The notes under the pieces: model-generated
What the model was told of the DNA's origin: nothing
The model's database searches: none
What the model saw: only the letters and a program-made list of their open reading frames with translations
In this document: positions 43,049 through 52,548 of the stretch, one piece after another
Layout: each line of letters opens with the position of its first letter
Numbering within the stretch: position 1 is the first letter of the stretch
Translations under genes and position numbers: made by a program
Assembly (NCBI RefSeq): GCF_007830235.1
Contig: NZ_VLKI01000014.1
Span: 1 to 64,000, forward strand
Source: Cytobacillus oceanisediminis
GTDB taxonomy: Bacteria; Bacillota; Bacilli; Bacillales; Cytobacillaceae
Length of the DNA: 64,000 nucleotides
Direction: 5' to 3'

Positions 43049-46000
43049 TTGTATTCTATTAAAAAGGGCTTCTTTTATTTTTTAGCTATACTGCTAGCTT
43101 CCCAGTCCTTTCTTTTTCATAAACCGTTAGACCAGAAAACAGCATCAGCAGCTTCCTTTTCGCTTGGATCGGTAATTGAAGAATGGACAAGGCCTGTAGC
43201 TCCAGGTGTACACGAGACTGAGATGACTATTAATAGCGAAGCTGGCAGACAGGAAATTTTTATGATGAATATCAATACTGACAACCCGGACATACATATT
43301 GAGGCCGGACTTCCAAACGGGAAGGACTTTGGCATGCAGACTGTCAGCGAACAGGCTTCCTTTGTTTCTAAACCGGGGCACGTTGTGGTGGGAGGCGTTA
43401 ATGGAGATTTCTTTAATACAGCCAATGGAATCCCCTTAGGCTCCGTTATTCATGAAGGAAAAATACTAAAGGCCTCCAATACCGAAACCTTTGGAATAAA
43501 GGAAAATGGAAAAGCTATCATCGGCTATCCAAATCCTTCATTTTCAGCCGTAATTAGGGAAATAGAAACAAAGATTCATAGTCTGAACGGCACACGGGGA
43601 GTCAATCAGCTGGCTGTGTACACTTCTAATATGAAAATGACAGGCACAAATCATGAAGGCACCGAGGTACTACTCAGTGAAGTATCCGGCGATATTCGCA
43701 AACCCGGCACCCTTACTGCTAAAGTGGAAAAAGTGATGGTAAACCAGGGGAACTCTGAAATTCCCGATGGAAAACTTATTCTTTCAGGAAGCGGCACTGC
43801 CTCAGAAAAGTTGAAAACATTGGCCTCCGGAGAGGAAATAGAGCTTAAAACGGCGGTCGCTGCCGGCTGGGAAGATGTTAAACAAGCACTGGGCGGACGC
43901 ATTACTCTGATTAAAAACGGGCAAAAGGTCCAGTTTGCTGAAAGCTCCTTCACAACAACAAGAGCACCAAGAACTGCTGCAGCCATTAAAGCAGACGGCA
44001 GCATTTTCTTTCTCGTACTGGATGGAAGACAGCCCGGTTACTCGGAAGGGGTTACTGTTTTTGAGTTAAGGGACTTACTTTATGAACTTGGGGCCGTTGA
44101 AGCATTAAATCTAGATGGCGGCGGATCCTCCACCTACTTATCGCGGACAAACGGAGAAGATGGACTATCGCTTGGCAACCAGCCTTCTGACGGGAATGAG
44201 CGGGGCGTTGCAAACTCTTTTCTTGTCGTATCCGCAGCTACGCAAGGTGAACTTCAGCAGCTTGCTGTCCAGCCAGATCATTTATTAATGCTCTCCGGAA
44301 GCACTTACGATTTTAATGCAAAAGGTATGGACACGGCCTTTAACCCAGTACAAATAACAAAAGAGCCAAACTGGAGTATGTCTGATCAAGCTCTTGGCAT
44401 CATTTCAGCAGATGGAATCTTCACAGCGGGAGAAGGCCCAATGTCCGGACAATTGCTTGCGGGTTTATCAGGCGCCAAAGGTGCATCTGAAATAACTGTG
44501 GTAAACCAATTGTCCGATCTCCAGCTTCCGCAGGATACCCTTACAGTTAAACGCGGAGATGAAATTAAATTAGACTTAAAAGCTATCTTAAATGGAAGAG
44601 CGGTTCATGCAAATCCCTCAAACTTTGAATGGGAAATTATTGGTGATATAGGTTCTCTAGATGAAAATGGCGTGTTTAAAGCTTCTCGTGAAACAGCAGA
44701 AGGCTCCATTACAGTACGCTATGGCGATAAATCCGATACAATTAATATTCAGGTCGGCAAAATGCCGGTCATATTGGAAACCTTTGAAAATGGACTCGAC
44801 CAATGGACTTTCAGCGGTGCCCGTTATCAATCGGTTGCTATTCGGCAAACTACCTACCCAGAACCTGCACGTTTTGGAAACCATGCACTTGAACTAAAGT
44901 ATGATTTTACTGGAACGATCGGAACATCCGGAGCTTATGCCTACCCGAAGGAAGATATCATTATTGAGGACTATCCGGAAACCATCGGGATGTGGGTATA
45001 CGGAGACGGCAACGGCCATTGGCTGCGTTCTCAGTTAAGGGATGGGAATAATAATGCTTTTCCAATTGACTTTGAAACAAATATGGATTGGAAGGGCTGG
45101 AAATATGTCGAGGCAAGCGTTCCTCCCGGAAAGGAAACTCCTTTAAAGCTTGATCTTGCTGTCCGTCTGATGGAAACAAGCAATGATAATAAAAATGCCG
45201 GAGCCATCTATGTTGACAATATCCGGGCCGTTTATGGCGAAACAAATGATGACTTAATGAATCCGGAAATTTCACAAATATATCCTGCTGAAAATGAAGT
45301 GATCCCTGCTAACGAGCTTAAGATTAGTGCAGTTGCAAAGGATAATGAAAACGGATCAGGCATCAACCCATCACGAATAAAAATGTACCTTGATGGCAAT
45401 GAGGTAATGGCAGAATTTAATGAAGAGACTGGTGAAATTGCCCATACTCCTTCACAGCCTCTTTTGGATGGCTATCATGAGGTTAAAGTTGTTGTCCAAG
45501 ATCATTTCGGAAACGAAAGCGAACGGGTCTGGCAATTTGAAATTGACAGCGGCAGCACTGGATTGAAACCTGTCTTTGAAACAGAAGCGTATTTGGGCAG
45601 CCCCTATGAAGTTCTGCTTCAAACAAACGAGCTGCAAAATATAAAAACACTAAAACTGCATTTTAGTTTTGATAACAAGAAGGTTCAGCCTCAACAAGAT
45701 AAGGTTTTGCTCGATAATAGAATATCGGAAGAGCATATTGCAAAAAACGAAATAACAAAAGACGGCCAAATTTATTTGGAGCTTAAGGACATCCAGAATA
45801 TTGAAGGGGCTGAAGAAATTAAAGAACTCGGAAGGCTTCCTTTCCTCATCCCGGCTAATAGTATCGAGCCTATTGAAATACAATTTGTTGAAGGCGCTTT
45901 GGTACTGCAAGAACATAAAGAACCTGTGTCTATTTATATGCCTGATATAAAGGCTGTTTTAAAGGCTCACTATAAAATAGATGTAGACCGTGCGTCTGTA

Positions 46001-47560
46001 GGGTTTGACGCCAACATCACCGTGAAAAATGAAGATGGAAAAGTGGTAAATGGTGCTGCAGTTAAGGTTTTAGCACCTAACCATAAATTGGCTAATGTGA
46101 AGGAAAAAGAATCTGCTCTTTATGAAAGCCCTGATATGGGCAGCAAAACCATTGCACTGCTGAGTAAACACGCCAGTGCATTGATCGAGCAACAGCAAGG
46201 CGATTGGACAAAGGTGAAATACGGACATTTTGAAGGATGGCTGAAGACAAAAGATGTCGAGGTTTCTCCTTGGATTCTTGGAACAACAGATCAGGAAGGA
46301 AAAATAAAAACGGACCGCCTTTCTATCATTCCTTCTGATCTTATTATTCAAGTCCAAAAGGGACAGCAATACAGTTTTATTACCAATGTAAAAGTGCTTG
46401 AACATCTCGGCTCACAAACACCGGAGCGTTTAAACCTAACATTTAGCGAGCAAGTCAACAGCATGAATATCACCTGGACGACTTCTCCCCTGACTGTAAA
46501 TTCGGTTGTTGAGCTTGTTGAAACCGAACACTATGAGAAATCAGGCTTTGAAGGCAAGGAAGTAAAAACAGTAAAAGGCAAAAGCAGTGAGTATGCTTTT
46601 GGTGAAGGTGAAGTTCAGGTCCATTCAGCTTCTATTAATGGACTGAAACGGAACACCTCGTATACCTATCGTGTTGGTGATGGTTCAGAAGAAGGCTGGA
46701 GTGAAACGGCAGCTTTTACTGCAAGAAGCAGAGATAATAATCCATTTAGCTTTATCTTAATGGGAGACACACAGGCTCCACCTAATCAGACAGAAAATGG
46801 CTTTGGAATTTTCACAGAGCTCTTCCAAAAAGCCAAACAGGGAGATCCGGATGCTTCTTTCATGCTTCACGTTGGGGATATGATTGATGATGGTAACCTT
46901 TACACCCATTGGAATGCTTTCTTTGAATCCATGAAAAACCCTAAGTTGGCACCTTCCACACCATTTGTTCCAGCTGTTGGCAACCATGAAAACATTGGAA
47001 CGGGTGTGGAAACCTTCAAGCATCTATTTAAATTACCTCAGAATGGACCAGAGAAATTTAAAGGTACTGTGTATTCTTTTGATTATGGAAATGCACACTT
47101 CGCTGTCATGAATACTGAAACTTCAAAAGAAGGCCTTCTCGAGCAAGCCGAATGGCTGAAAGAAGACATGACTGGAACAGATAAAAAGTGGAAGATTGTT
47201 GTTTACCATCGCTCCCCATATTATTCGAATCCAGCAGGCGGAAGTGAGATGGTAAAAGAAGTATGGCCATCTATATTTGATGAATTGGATATTGACCTTG
47301 CTATATCCGGCCATGATCATTCCTATGTACGTACCTTCCCGCTCAAAAATGGAGAAAAAGCAGAAAACGGCACCACCTATGTGATAGCCGGATCAACTGG
47401 GAAAAAGTTCTACGCAACAACACCGCAGCCATATATGGATGTATACTTTGATGAAGACACTCAAGTCTATACTAATGTTTCCATAGATGACCAAGGTATT
47501 AATCTGATAGTCAAAACAAGAGATGGCAGAATAGTTGATCAGCATACAATTAAGAAATAA
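43049..47560 (+). CDS. Secreted multidomain phosphodiester glycosidase / metallophosphoesterase
   Basis: 1503 residues. In order: signal peptide (about 1-36); NAGPA-type phosphodiester glycosidase domain (about 40-395; GGVNGDFFN, NLDGGGSSTYLS); Ig-like region; carbohydrate-binding-like domain (about 575-735); Ig-like domain; cohesin-like domain (about 838-950); SH3-like domain (about 1014-1070); purple-acid-phosphatase N-terminal domain (about 1120-1225); calcineurin-like phosphoesterase (GDTQ near 1239, GDMIDD, GNHE, GHDHSY near 1421). No sortase motif or C-terminal anchor, so probably released or wall-bound. B. subtilis YvnB seems related. Start: TTG 8 bp behind AAGGAGGT. PhoP-like boxes upstream suggest phosphate control. 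Confidence 0.85.
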   Translation: MYSIKKGFFYFLAILLASQSFLFHKPLDQKTASAASFSLGSVIEEWTRPVAPGVHETEMTINSEAGRQEIFMMNINTDNPDIHIEAGLPNGKDFGMQTVSEQASFVSKPGHVVVGGVNGDFFNTANGIPLGSVIHEGKILKASNTETFGIKENGKAIIGYPNPSFSAVIREIETKIHSLNGTRGVNQLAVYTSNMKMTGTNHEGTEVLLSEVSGDIRKPGTLTAKVEKVMVNQGNSEIPDGKLILSGSGTASEKLKTLASGEEIELKTAVAAGWEDVKQALGGRITLIKNGQKVQFAESSFTTTRAPRTAAAIKADGSIFFLVLDGRQPGYSEGVTVFELRDLLYELGAVEALNLDGGGSSTYLSRTNGEDGLSLGNQPSDGNERGVANSFLVVSAATQGELQQLAVQPDHLLMLSGSTYDFNAKGMDTAFNPVQITKEPNWSMSDQALGIISADGIFTAGEGPMSGQLLAGLSGAKGASEITVVNQLSDLQLPQDTLTVKRGDEIKLDLKAILNGRAVHANPSNFEWEIIGDIGSLDENGVFKASRETAEGSITVRYGDKSDTINIQVGKMPVILETFENGLDQWTFSGARYQSVAIRQTTYPEPARFGNHALELKYDFTGTIGTSGAYAYPKEDIIIEDYPETIGMWVYGDGNGHWLRSQLRDGNNNAFPIDFETNMDWKGWKYVEASVPPGKETPLKLDLAVRLMETSNDNKNAGAIYVDNIRAVYGETNDDLMNPEISQIYPAENEVIPANELKISAVAKDNENGSGINPSRIKMYLDGNEVMAEFNEETGEIAHTPSQPLLDGYHEVKVVVQDHFGNESERVWQFEIDSGSTGLKPVFETEAYLGSPYEVLLQTNELQNIKTLKLHFSFDNKKVQPQQDKVLLDNRISEEHIAKNEITKDGQIYLELKDIQNIEGAEEIKELGRLPFLIPANSIEPIEIQFVEGALVLQEHKEPVSIYMPDIKAVLKAHYKIDVDRASVGFDANITVKNEDGKVVNGAAVKVLAPNHKLANVKEKESALYESPDMGSKTIALLSKHASALIEQQQGDWTKVKYGHFEGWLKTKDVEVSPWILGTTDQEGKIKTDRLSIIPSDLIIQVQKGQQYSFITNVKVLEHLGSQTPERLNLTFSEQVNSMNITWTTSPLTVNSVVELVETEHYEKSGFEGKEVKTVKGKSSEYAFGEGEVQVHSASINGLKRNTSYTYRVGDGSEEGWSETAAFTARSRDNNPFSFILMGDTQAPPNQTENGFGIFTELFQKAKQGDPDASFMLHVGDMIDDGNLYTHWNAFFESMKNPKLAPSTPFVPAVGNHENIGTGVETFKHLFKLPQNGPEKFKGTVYSFDYGNAHFAVMNTETSKEGLLEQAEWLKEDMTGTDKKWKIVVYHRSPYYSNPAGGSEMVKEVWPSIFDELDIDLAISGHDHSYVRTFPLKNGEKAENGTTYVIAGSTGKKFYATTPQPYMDVYFDEDTQVYTNVSIDDQGINLIVKTRDGRIVDQHTIKK

Positions 47561-47565
47561 AGTTT

Positions 47566-47596
47566 GGGCATCCGGGTTCCCGGGTGCCTTTTTATT
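47566..47596 (+). terminator. Terminator of the phosphoesterase gene
   Basis: GGGCATCCGGG TTC CCGGGTGCC TTTTTATT, directly behind the stop codon. Confidence 0.88.
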
Positions 47597-47650
47597 AATA
47601 GCATCCGAATGGTTTCCTCTGAGAAGAATGAAAGGGTTAAAAGCCCCTTA

Positions 47651-47688
47651 AAAATAAAAAGCAGGCTCGCTTTCCGGCGGGCCTGCTT
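47651..47688 (-). terminator. Terminator of the cobalamin salvage operon
   Basis: The minus strand has AAGCAGGC.CGC CGGAAA GCG.GCCTGCTT TTTATTTTT. It ends the operon behind the phosphatase remnant. Confidence 0.8.
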
Positions 47689-47692
47689 GCAA

Positions 47693-48149
47693 TGTTCCAT
47701 GCATCCTTCTAGTAAGAATTCTTTTTTATCACTATGTATTCTTAAAATGGTAAGGCTTGTTCCATGGATGATTGGCGGATCCCAAATACGCTCAACACTT
47801 TTGTAAGATGCAGACCTATTCCAGCAGGCATCAAACTTTCCCGGATATCTCTCTTTTATCTCAAATTCGTTTTGTCCCTGCCAGGCTCCTAGATCAATCT
47901 CCATAATCTTTTATCAGTTTCAATCGGCACTGGCTTTTTTCTTTTACCAGCTCTGCCGTATGGAATATCCGATTGCCAGGAATTGATACGCTTAAAGTTT
48001 ATGTCTTTCAATTTTTCCCCTAGCAACAATGCCTCCGGCTTTCCTTTCCCGGTTAAATCCGAATCGAGGTGCCCCTGCATTCTTTTTTCTTTATTCCATT
48101 CTGTTTCACCATGTCTCGTCACATATACAGTAAGCATTATATTTTTCAA
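47693..48149 (-). pseudogene. Decayed histidine phosphatase (PhoE/CobC-like) gene
   Basis: The N-terminus is intact: VYVTRHGETEWNKEKRMQGHLDSD holds the RHG motif. Then the reading frame changes (by 2 nt) to give MEIDLGAWQGQNEFEIKERYPG, and this runs directly into IWDPPIIHGTSLTILRI, which is normally near the C-terminus. The part with the second catalytic histidine (VTHG) is missing, so both a frameshift and an internal deletion are present. It overlaps the cblS stop by 4 bp, so it was once part of the corrinoid operon. Confidence 0.8.
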
Positions 48150-48865
48150 AACCCTTCTGCCAATAGGTAAAAATAACTTCCTGCCAGCAACCTAATCTCC
48201 TCCGCGTTCTCTTGAGGAAAGACGGCTATAAAGCAAGTAGATGGGCCTGCCGATTTATGAATATCCAAATCTGTATTTAAATCCATGTCACTGAACACCT
48301 TACTGAAAAACAGCCCATTCAGCTCTGCAAGGATACCCTTTGACCCAACCGGAAGAGTCACAACATCACCAAGGGAATTCACCTCCTGGAAAAGCTTCAG
48401 GGGAGCAGCCTCTGACTCTCTCCTGATTACCTCTTCTCCAACTAAAGGAGAACCAATGACAGCAATGACTGTTTGATCATTATAAACGATTTTCTCTGTA
48501 CCGCCATTCCCCTTCTTTTTTCCAAGAACAGATAATCCAACAGCAGACTGCTGCAGGGCAAAGTTGCTTTCAGTGCTGCCGCTAATCTCAAGGTCACCGA
48601 TACCCAATTCGCCAACACCACGTTTAATTCCTTTAACTAGACCTTCCCAGGCACCATCTCCGCAAAAATTCTGCAGAATAACCGCAAAGGGTTCTGCTCC
48701 TGCTGACAAACACTCCATGACTGCAACACGAAAGGAATAGTAAGCAACAGTTTCATAAGACACTTTAACTGCGTCCTGGTCTTTTTCGCCAATTGCGCCG
48801 CTGTTATCACTGGCAACGACTATGGACTCCTCTGAGCTGACAGGAAAGATTAGTACATCCCTCAT
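48146..48865 (-). CDS. cblS: Alpha-ribazole kinase CblS
   Basis: 239 residues, AIR-synthase/ThiL-like fold: VASDNSGAIGEKDQDAVKVS near the N-terminus and SGSTESNF in the middle. In Listeria and Geobacillus CblS phosphorylates salvaged alpha-ribazole to alpha-ribazole-phosphate, the lower-ligand precursor. It overlaps cblT by ATGA. The assignment rests on the recalled family and on the pairing with cblT inside a B12 operon; no CobT is visible here. Confidence 0.78.
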   Translation of the reverse strand: MRDVLIFPVSSEESIVVASDNSGAIGEKDQDAVKVSYETVAYYSFRVAVMECLSAGAEPFAVILQNFCGDGAWEGLVKGIKRGVGELGIGDLEISGSTESNFALQQSAVGLSVLGKKKGNGGTEKIVYNDQTVIAVIGSPLVGEEVIRRESEAAPLKLFQEVNSLGDVVTLPVGSKGILAELNGLFFSKVFSDMDLNTDLDIHKSAGPSTCFIAVFPQENAEEIRLLAGSYFYLLAEGF

Positions 48866-49356
48866 TGCCCTTCACCCGTTTTAGAAAAATAAGGTTCGAC
48901 AAACCTTGCCAGCCTTGGTATCGCTATATAAGCAATAGCCGTATTTAAAACGGAACCTATAAATAAGGAAGGCACAATTGCCAGGTAAAAAGCTTTGCCC
49001 ATCAAAAATATAAAAGGGAGCGGTGCAGCAAAAGCATTGCCTAGCACAAATAGCATCCCAGCCTGCCAGCGCTTGCCTCTCCGGAATAGAAAGCCAAACA
49101 CAAAGGCTAACAAAGCCATTTCTCCAGCAATGAGGAAATGAAGCGGACCAAGCGGCATACCGCCAATCATTGCCGAAATCAGATGGCCAATCGAGGCAAC
49201 AATAGCTCCGCCAGATCCGCCAAGCAAAACAGCTGCAAGCAGGGCAGGAAAGGCGTCCAGAGCCACGCTCCCAATAATTGCAGGGACTTTAATGGCTGCT
49301 CCAACAGCTGTCAAAGCAACCAGCATTCCAGCCGTGGCCATTCTCATGCTTTTCAT
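48862..49356 (-). CDS. cblT: Alpha-ribazole transporter CblT (ECF S-component type)
   Basis: 164 residues with five or six hydrophobic segments, in the pattern of an ECF S-component: AIKVPAIIGSVALDAFPALL, then GGSGGAIVASIGHLISAMIGG. CblT brings alpha-ribazole into the cell. ATGA overlap with cblS. The housekeeping ECF energy-coupling module would be encoded elsewhere. It starts directly after the adenosyltransferase gene. Confidence 0.78.
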   Translation of the reverse strand: MKSMRMATAGMLVALTAVGAAIKVPAIIGSVALDAFPALLAAVLLGGSGGAIVASIGHLISAMIGGMPLGPLHFLIAGEMALLAFVFGFLFRRGKRWQAGMLFVLGNAFAAPLPFIFLMGKAFYLAIVPSLFIGSVLNTAIAYIAIPRLARFVEPYFSKTGEGQ

Positions 49357-49941
49357 TTATTTATCCTCCTTGCGCTTTCCTTCCCGGAATACTTTCGCGC
49401 TTCGTACATACTCAACATCTTTTTCGTTCATGCGGAAATTGATGACTCTTGCCAGGGCGAAGAAATAATCGGATAATCGGTTCAAGTATTTTAAGGCAAC
49501 TGCAGAAGTCTCCGGATCTGTTTTTCTTAATGCGACAACCAATCTTTCCGCTCTTCTCGTTACTGTTCTTGCTATATGGATAGATGCAGAAGCAGGAGTT
49601 CCTCCAGGCAAAATAAACCTTTCCAGCTGAGGTGCTTCCTCAATGAATGCATCGATTTTAGCTTCCAAATAATCAATCGATTCCTTGGTCAGTTTCAACT
49701 CCCGATTCTTCGAGACATTTGCCAAGTCCCCGCCGCAGTCAAAAAGCTCGTGCTGAATCTTTTCCAGATCCGCCAACACATCCAGAAAAACAGCTGAATC
49801 AAGCTGTGTCATGGCCTGACCGACAAAGCAGTTCACTTCATCCACTGTTCCATATGCCTCAACCCTTACATCATCCTTCTCCACTCTGCCTCCGATAATG
49901 CTCGTTTTCCCCTCATCACCTGTTCGTGTATAAAGCTTCAT
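49357..49941 (-). CDS. pduO: Cob(I)alamin adenosyltransferase, PduO type
   Basis: 194 residues. The ATP-binding N-terminal motif KLYTRTGDEGKTSIIGG is followed by YGTVDEVN, FILPGGTPASASIHIARTVTRRAER and KYLNRLSDYFFALAR, all typical for PduO-type enzymes. It attaches the adenosyl group to cobalt of salvaged corrinoids. ATG 49941 is preferred over 49956 (GGGG with 9-bp spacing). Part of the corrinoid operon. Confidence 0.93.
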   Translation of the reverse strand: MKLYTRTGDEGKTSIIGGRVEKDDVRVEAYGTVDEVNCFVGQAMTQLDSAVFLDVLADLEKIQHELFDCGGDLANVSKNRELKLTKESIDYLEAKIDAFIEEAPQLERFILPGGTPASASIHIARTVTRRAERLVVALRKTDPETSAVALKYLNRLSDYFFALARVINFRMNEKDVEYVRSAKVFREGKRKEDK

Positions 49942-49957
49942 AAACAAATTCCCCATT

Positions 49958-50386
49958 TCATTTTATTTTTCGGCTTATGCCATACCAGATTAAATCTACC
50001 CTGTCAGAAAGGACTGCGGTATCCTGATAGGCCCAGCCAGTTATATCCCGCCACTTTCTGTCTTCTGCTTCCATGGGAACAATGCCTTTAGTAATATCCG
50101 TTCCTATTAAAATAATTTCTCTATGGATATCTTCTTTTTCCCAATCAAGCCAATCCCTTAGATGATTCTGCCATCTGGTTCGAACCTCATTGTCACCTGA
50201 CTCCTTTAACCAATCCCGGATCCAAACCTCAATGCCCTCCATTACAACAAGTCCATTTTTATGAAAACCAGTGACTGTTTCACCCTTGTAGGCGGAGACC
50301 CACTGGCACGGAACATTCTCCAGCTGATAAAAGTTCCTCACCCATCTGGATTTTCCGTTAAAGGCGCCACCCGTAACAAAGTGCAT
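49958..50386 (-). CDS. Short CobU-like NTPase
   Basis: 142 residues with a Walker-A-like GGAFNGKSRW and a C-terminal block GIVPMEAEDRKWRDITGWAYQD. That block corresponds to the CobU motif around GIVP.N...R.FRD..G..NQ. CobU proteins are about 180 residues, and a full one is encoded at 52545. The central part ([14 protein letters not shown]) is shortened and diverged. It may be a subfunctionalised guanylyltransferase or kinase. It overlaps cobC by 49 bp, behind GAGGGG. Confidence 0.7.
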   Translation of the reverse strand: MHFVTGGAFNGKSRWVRNFYQLENVPCQWVSAYKGETVTGFHKNGLVVMEGIEVWIRDWLKESGDNEVRTRWQNHLRDWLDWEKEDIHREIILIGTDITKGIVPMEAEDRKWRDITGWAYQDTAVLSDRVDLIWYGISRKIK

Positions 50387-50955
50387 CTCTCACCCCTCCT
50401 TAACTCTTCCTGATTCCATACAAGCTCGTATCCTTTTCCAAAGGGGATAGGCCATTCCCAGAATTCTTTGCCATCAGGTCCATATTTGCTTAACAGGTAC
50501 CGGATCACACCGCCATGCGTTACAATTGCTGCTTTCCGAATCCCTTCTTCTAGCATTCGATTAATCAGCTTTTGCCAGCCCCTATCAACCCGTTCCGAAA
50601 ATTCCTCGAAAGATTCCCCTCCGGGCACCTTTTCTAAAAAAGGGGCTTCTAGCCACCTTTGATAATCGGCATCATCTTTTAATTCTTCATAGGTTCTGCC
50701 TTCCCACTTGCCAAAATAACATTCCCGCCATTCTTTGCCTATTTCCAGTTTGTTTCTTGGAAAGAGTATTTTAGCTGTTTGCTGGCATCTTCCTAAATCA
50801 CTGGATTGAACCAATTCATAACCGCTAGGAACTTCAGCTATTTTTTCCTTATCGATGGGGCATAGAGGGGAATCCGTCCAGCCCAGGTAGGCATGCCGCT
50901 TATTGGCCTCTGTCAGCCCATGGCGAAATAGTGCAATAGCCATACAACCATCCAT
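50338..50955 (-). CDS. cobC: Alpha-ribazole phosphatase / histidine phosphatase CobC
   Basis: 205 residues, histidine phosphatase fold: [17 protein letters not shown] (RHG nucleophile), SSDLGRCQQTA, ECYFGKWEGRTYEEL, PGGESFEEF and IVTHGGVIRYLL. It removes the 5'-phosphate of the nucleotide loop or of alpha-ribazole-phosphate. Start ATG 50955, 7 bp behind GGAGG, inside the 3' end of cobS (43-bp overlap). Confidence 0.9.
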   Translation of the reverse strand: MDGCMAIALFRHGLTEANKRHAYLGWTDSPLCPIDKEKIAEVPSGYELVQSSDLGRCQQTAKILFPRNKLEIGKEWRECYFGKWEGRTYEELKDDADYQRWLEAPFLEKVPGGESFEEFSERVDRGWQKLINRMLEEGIRKAAIVTHGGVIRYLLSKYGPDGKEFWEWPIPFGKGYELVWNQEELRRGERCTLLRVAPLTENPDG

Positions 50956-51704
50956 AGCAAAACCTCCGTTCCTTCTACACTTGCACCCAGCACATCTCCT
51001 GTCATGCCGCCAAACCATGTGTTAACTTTTTTTGATAGGAAAAAGAAAAGCAGCACGGAAATCACAATCATTATAAGAACTCCAATCAGAGCTGGGTCCA
51101 TAAGCATTCCTGCTGCTCCGGCAATTATCAGCAGATAGATGGGATAGATATGCAAAGTATTACTGGAAGCGGACTGCTGAAATAAGAATCCGAGGCCTTC
51201 CTCCTTGGCGGCCTTCACCTTCAGCAGCAGTATTCCCATCATCATTTTTCCGAAAAAAGGGATCAAGGCAATTAAAAAGTAAGATACAGAACTTGCCAGC
51301 AGGACAATTTCATAGATGAACAGAAAGCGAGTGCTTAATAAAACAAGTACGGATAACACACCAAATGCTCCTGTTCTCGGATCACTCATGATTTCGAGCC
51401 TTTTTTTCTGATCGCGATAAGAAAAAAAGGCATCGCTCGCATCCATCCACCCGTCCAAATGAATACCGCCAGTCAGTACTATTCCTGCGAGCCAAACTGC
51501 AAATGCAGCTACTAAAATTGAAAAAGGAGTCCATTCAAGAAAAGCATAAAGAATAAAGGCATAAAGGCTGCCCTGAAACAGTCCAACTAGCGGAAATGTT
51601 CTTATCGCCTTCTCAAGATGTTCCCTGTCCATCGGAAGGGCTATCGATATCGGAATGCTTGTAAAAAATTGAAGATTGATTAATAATCCCTTAAGCGATT
51701 TCAT
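50913..51704 (-). CDS. cobS: Adenosylcobinamide-GDP ribazoletransferase CobS
   Basis: 263 residues with about six or seven membrane segments. The motifs [38 protein letters not shown] and [14 protein letters not shown] are those of CobS. It joins alpha-ribazole(-phosphate) to adenosylcobinamide-GDP at the membrane. ATG 51704 lies behind GGAG and inside the cobQ 3' end. Confidence 0.95.
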   Translation of the reverse strand: MKSLKGLLINLQFFTSIPISIALPMDREHLEKAIRTFPLVGLFQGSLYAFILYAFLEWTPFSILVAAFAVWLAGIVLTGGIHLDGWMDASDAFFSYRDQKKRLEIMSDPRTGAFGVLSVLVLLSTRFLFIYEIVLLASSVSYFLIALIPFFGKMMMGILLLKVKAAKEEGLGFLFQQSASSNTLHIYPIYLLIIAGAAGMLMDPALIGVLIMIVISVLLFFFLSKKVNTWFGGMTGDVLGASVEGTEVLLWMVVWLLHYFAMG

Positions 51705-52548
51705 CGCTGGTTCTCCAATTAAATACAATTTTCATCAGCTTTTCCCAATCTAAATGCTTCAGCATGCCCTCGGCAAGTTCATCATACTTTTCATCGGCCA
51801 CTGCACCCTCAGCCTCATTACTTTCAACGTTGGAGAGTGAATCCTCTACTGGAATGTGATGATTATTTATGTATGGAAGTACACCAATTACAGGAAGCTT
51901 TGTTTTATCTTCAATCCACTTGATGCCATCCTCGAACAGCTCGGGTTTACCGTGAAATTTATTAATAATAATGCCCTGTACCCGTTGTCTTTCTTCTGGA
52001 GAAAGCAGCTCCAAAGTTCCAACAATGCTTGCAAACACTCCGCCCCTTTCAATATCGGCGACTAAAATCACCGGCACATCTGCCATCTCAGCTGCCTTCA
52101 TATTGACGAGTTCTTTTTCTTTTAAATTGATTTCGACCGGGCTTCCCGCTCCTTCCAAAACGATAAGATCGTAATCCCTGCTTAATTTTTCAAGGGCCAT
52201 CTGAATAGTTTCCAGTCCTGCTTGATAGAAGGAATCCTTGTAGCACCTCCCAGTAACCGTACCGATTGGATCTCCAAGGAGAACAACCTCTGATTTTTGG
52301 TTTGGCTTAGGTTTTAATAGGATCGGGTTCATCCACTCGCTTGCCGCAGTTTTTGCTGCTTCTGCCTGGAGCCCCTGGGCTCTCCCAATTTCCTTTCCTT
52401 CCTTTGTTACATATGTGAAATTGCACATATTTTGCGATTTAAAGGGAGCCACCCGATATCCTTCGTTCGCAAATGCCCGGCATAAAGCAGTAGCGATCAG
52501 GCTTTTCCCGACATCAGATGATGTACCCTGAATCATAATTCCTTTCAT
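51691..52548 (-). CDS. cobQ: Cobyric acid synthase-like CobQ without glutamine amidotransferase domain
   Basis: 285 residues, whereas CobQ/CbiP is normally about 490-510. The ATP-binding half is well conserved: [65 protein letters not shown]. After HIPVEDSLS the sequence passes into [20 protein letters not shown], which resembles the extreme C-terminus of full CobQ. The class I amidotransferase domain is missing, as if by an in-frame deletion. It overlaps cobU by ATGA. Amide formation would need free ammonia, or the protein is a relic. Confidence 0.85.
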   Translation of the reverse strand: MKGIMIQGTSSDVGKSLIATALCRAFANEGYRVAPFKSQNMCNFTYVTKEGKEIGRAQGLQAEAAKTAASEWMNPILLKPKPNQKSEVVLLGDPIGTVTGRCYKDSFYQAGLETIQMALEKLSRDYDLIVLEGAGSPVEINLKEKELVNMKAAEMADVPVILVADIERGGVFASIVGTLELLSPEERQRVQGIIINKFHGKPELFEDGIKWIEDKTKLPVIGVLPYINNHHIPVEDSLSNVESNEAEGAVADEKYDELAEGMLKHLDWEKLMKIVFNWRTSDEIA

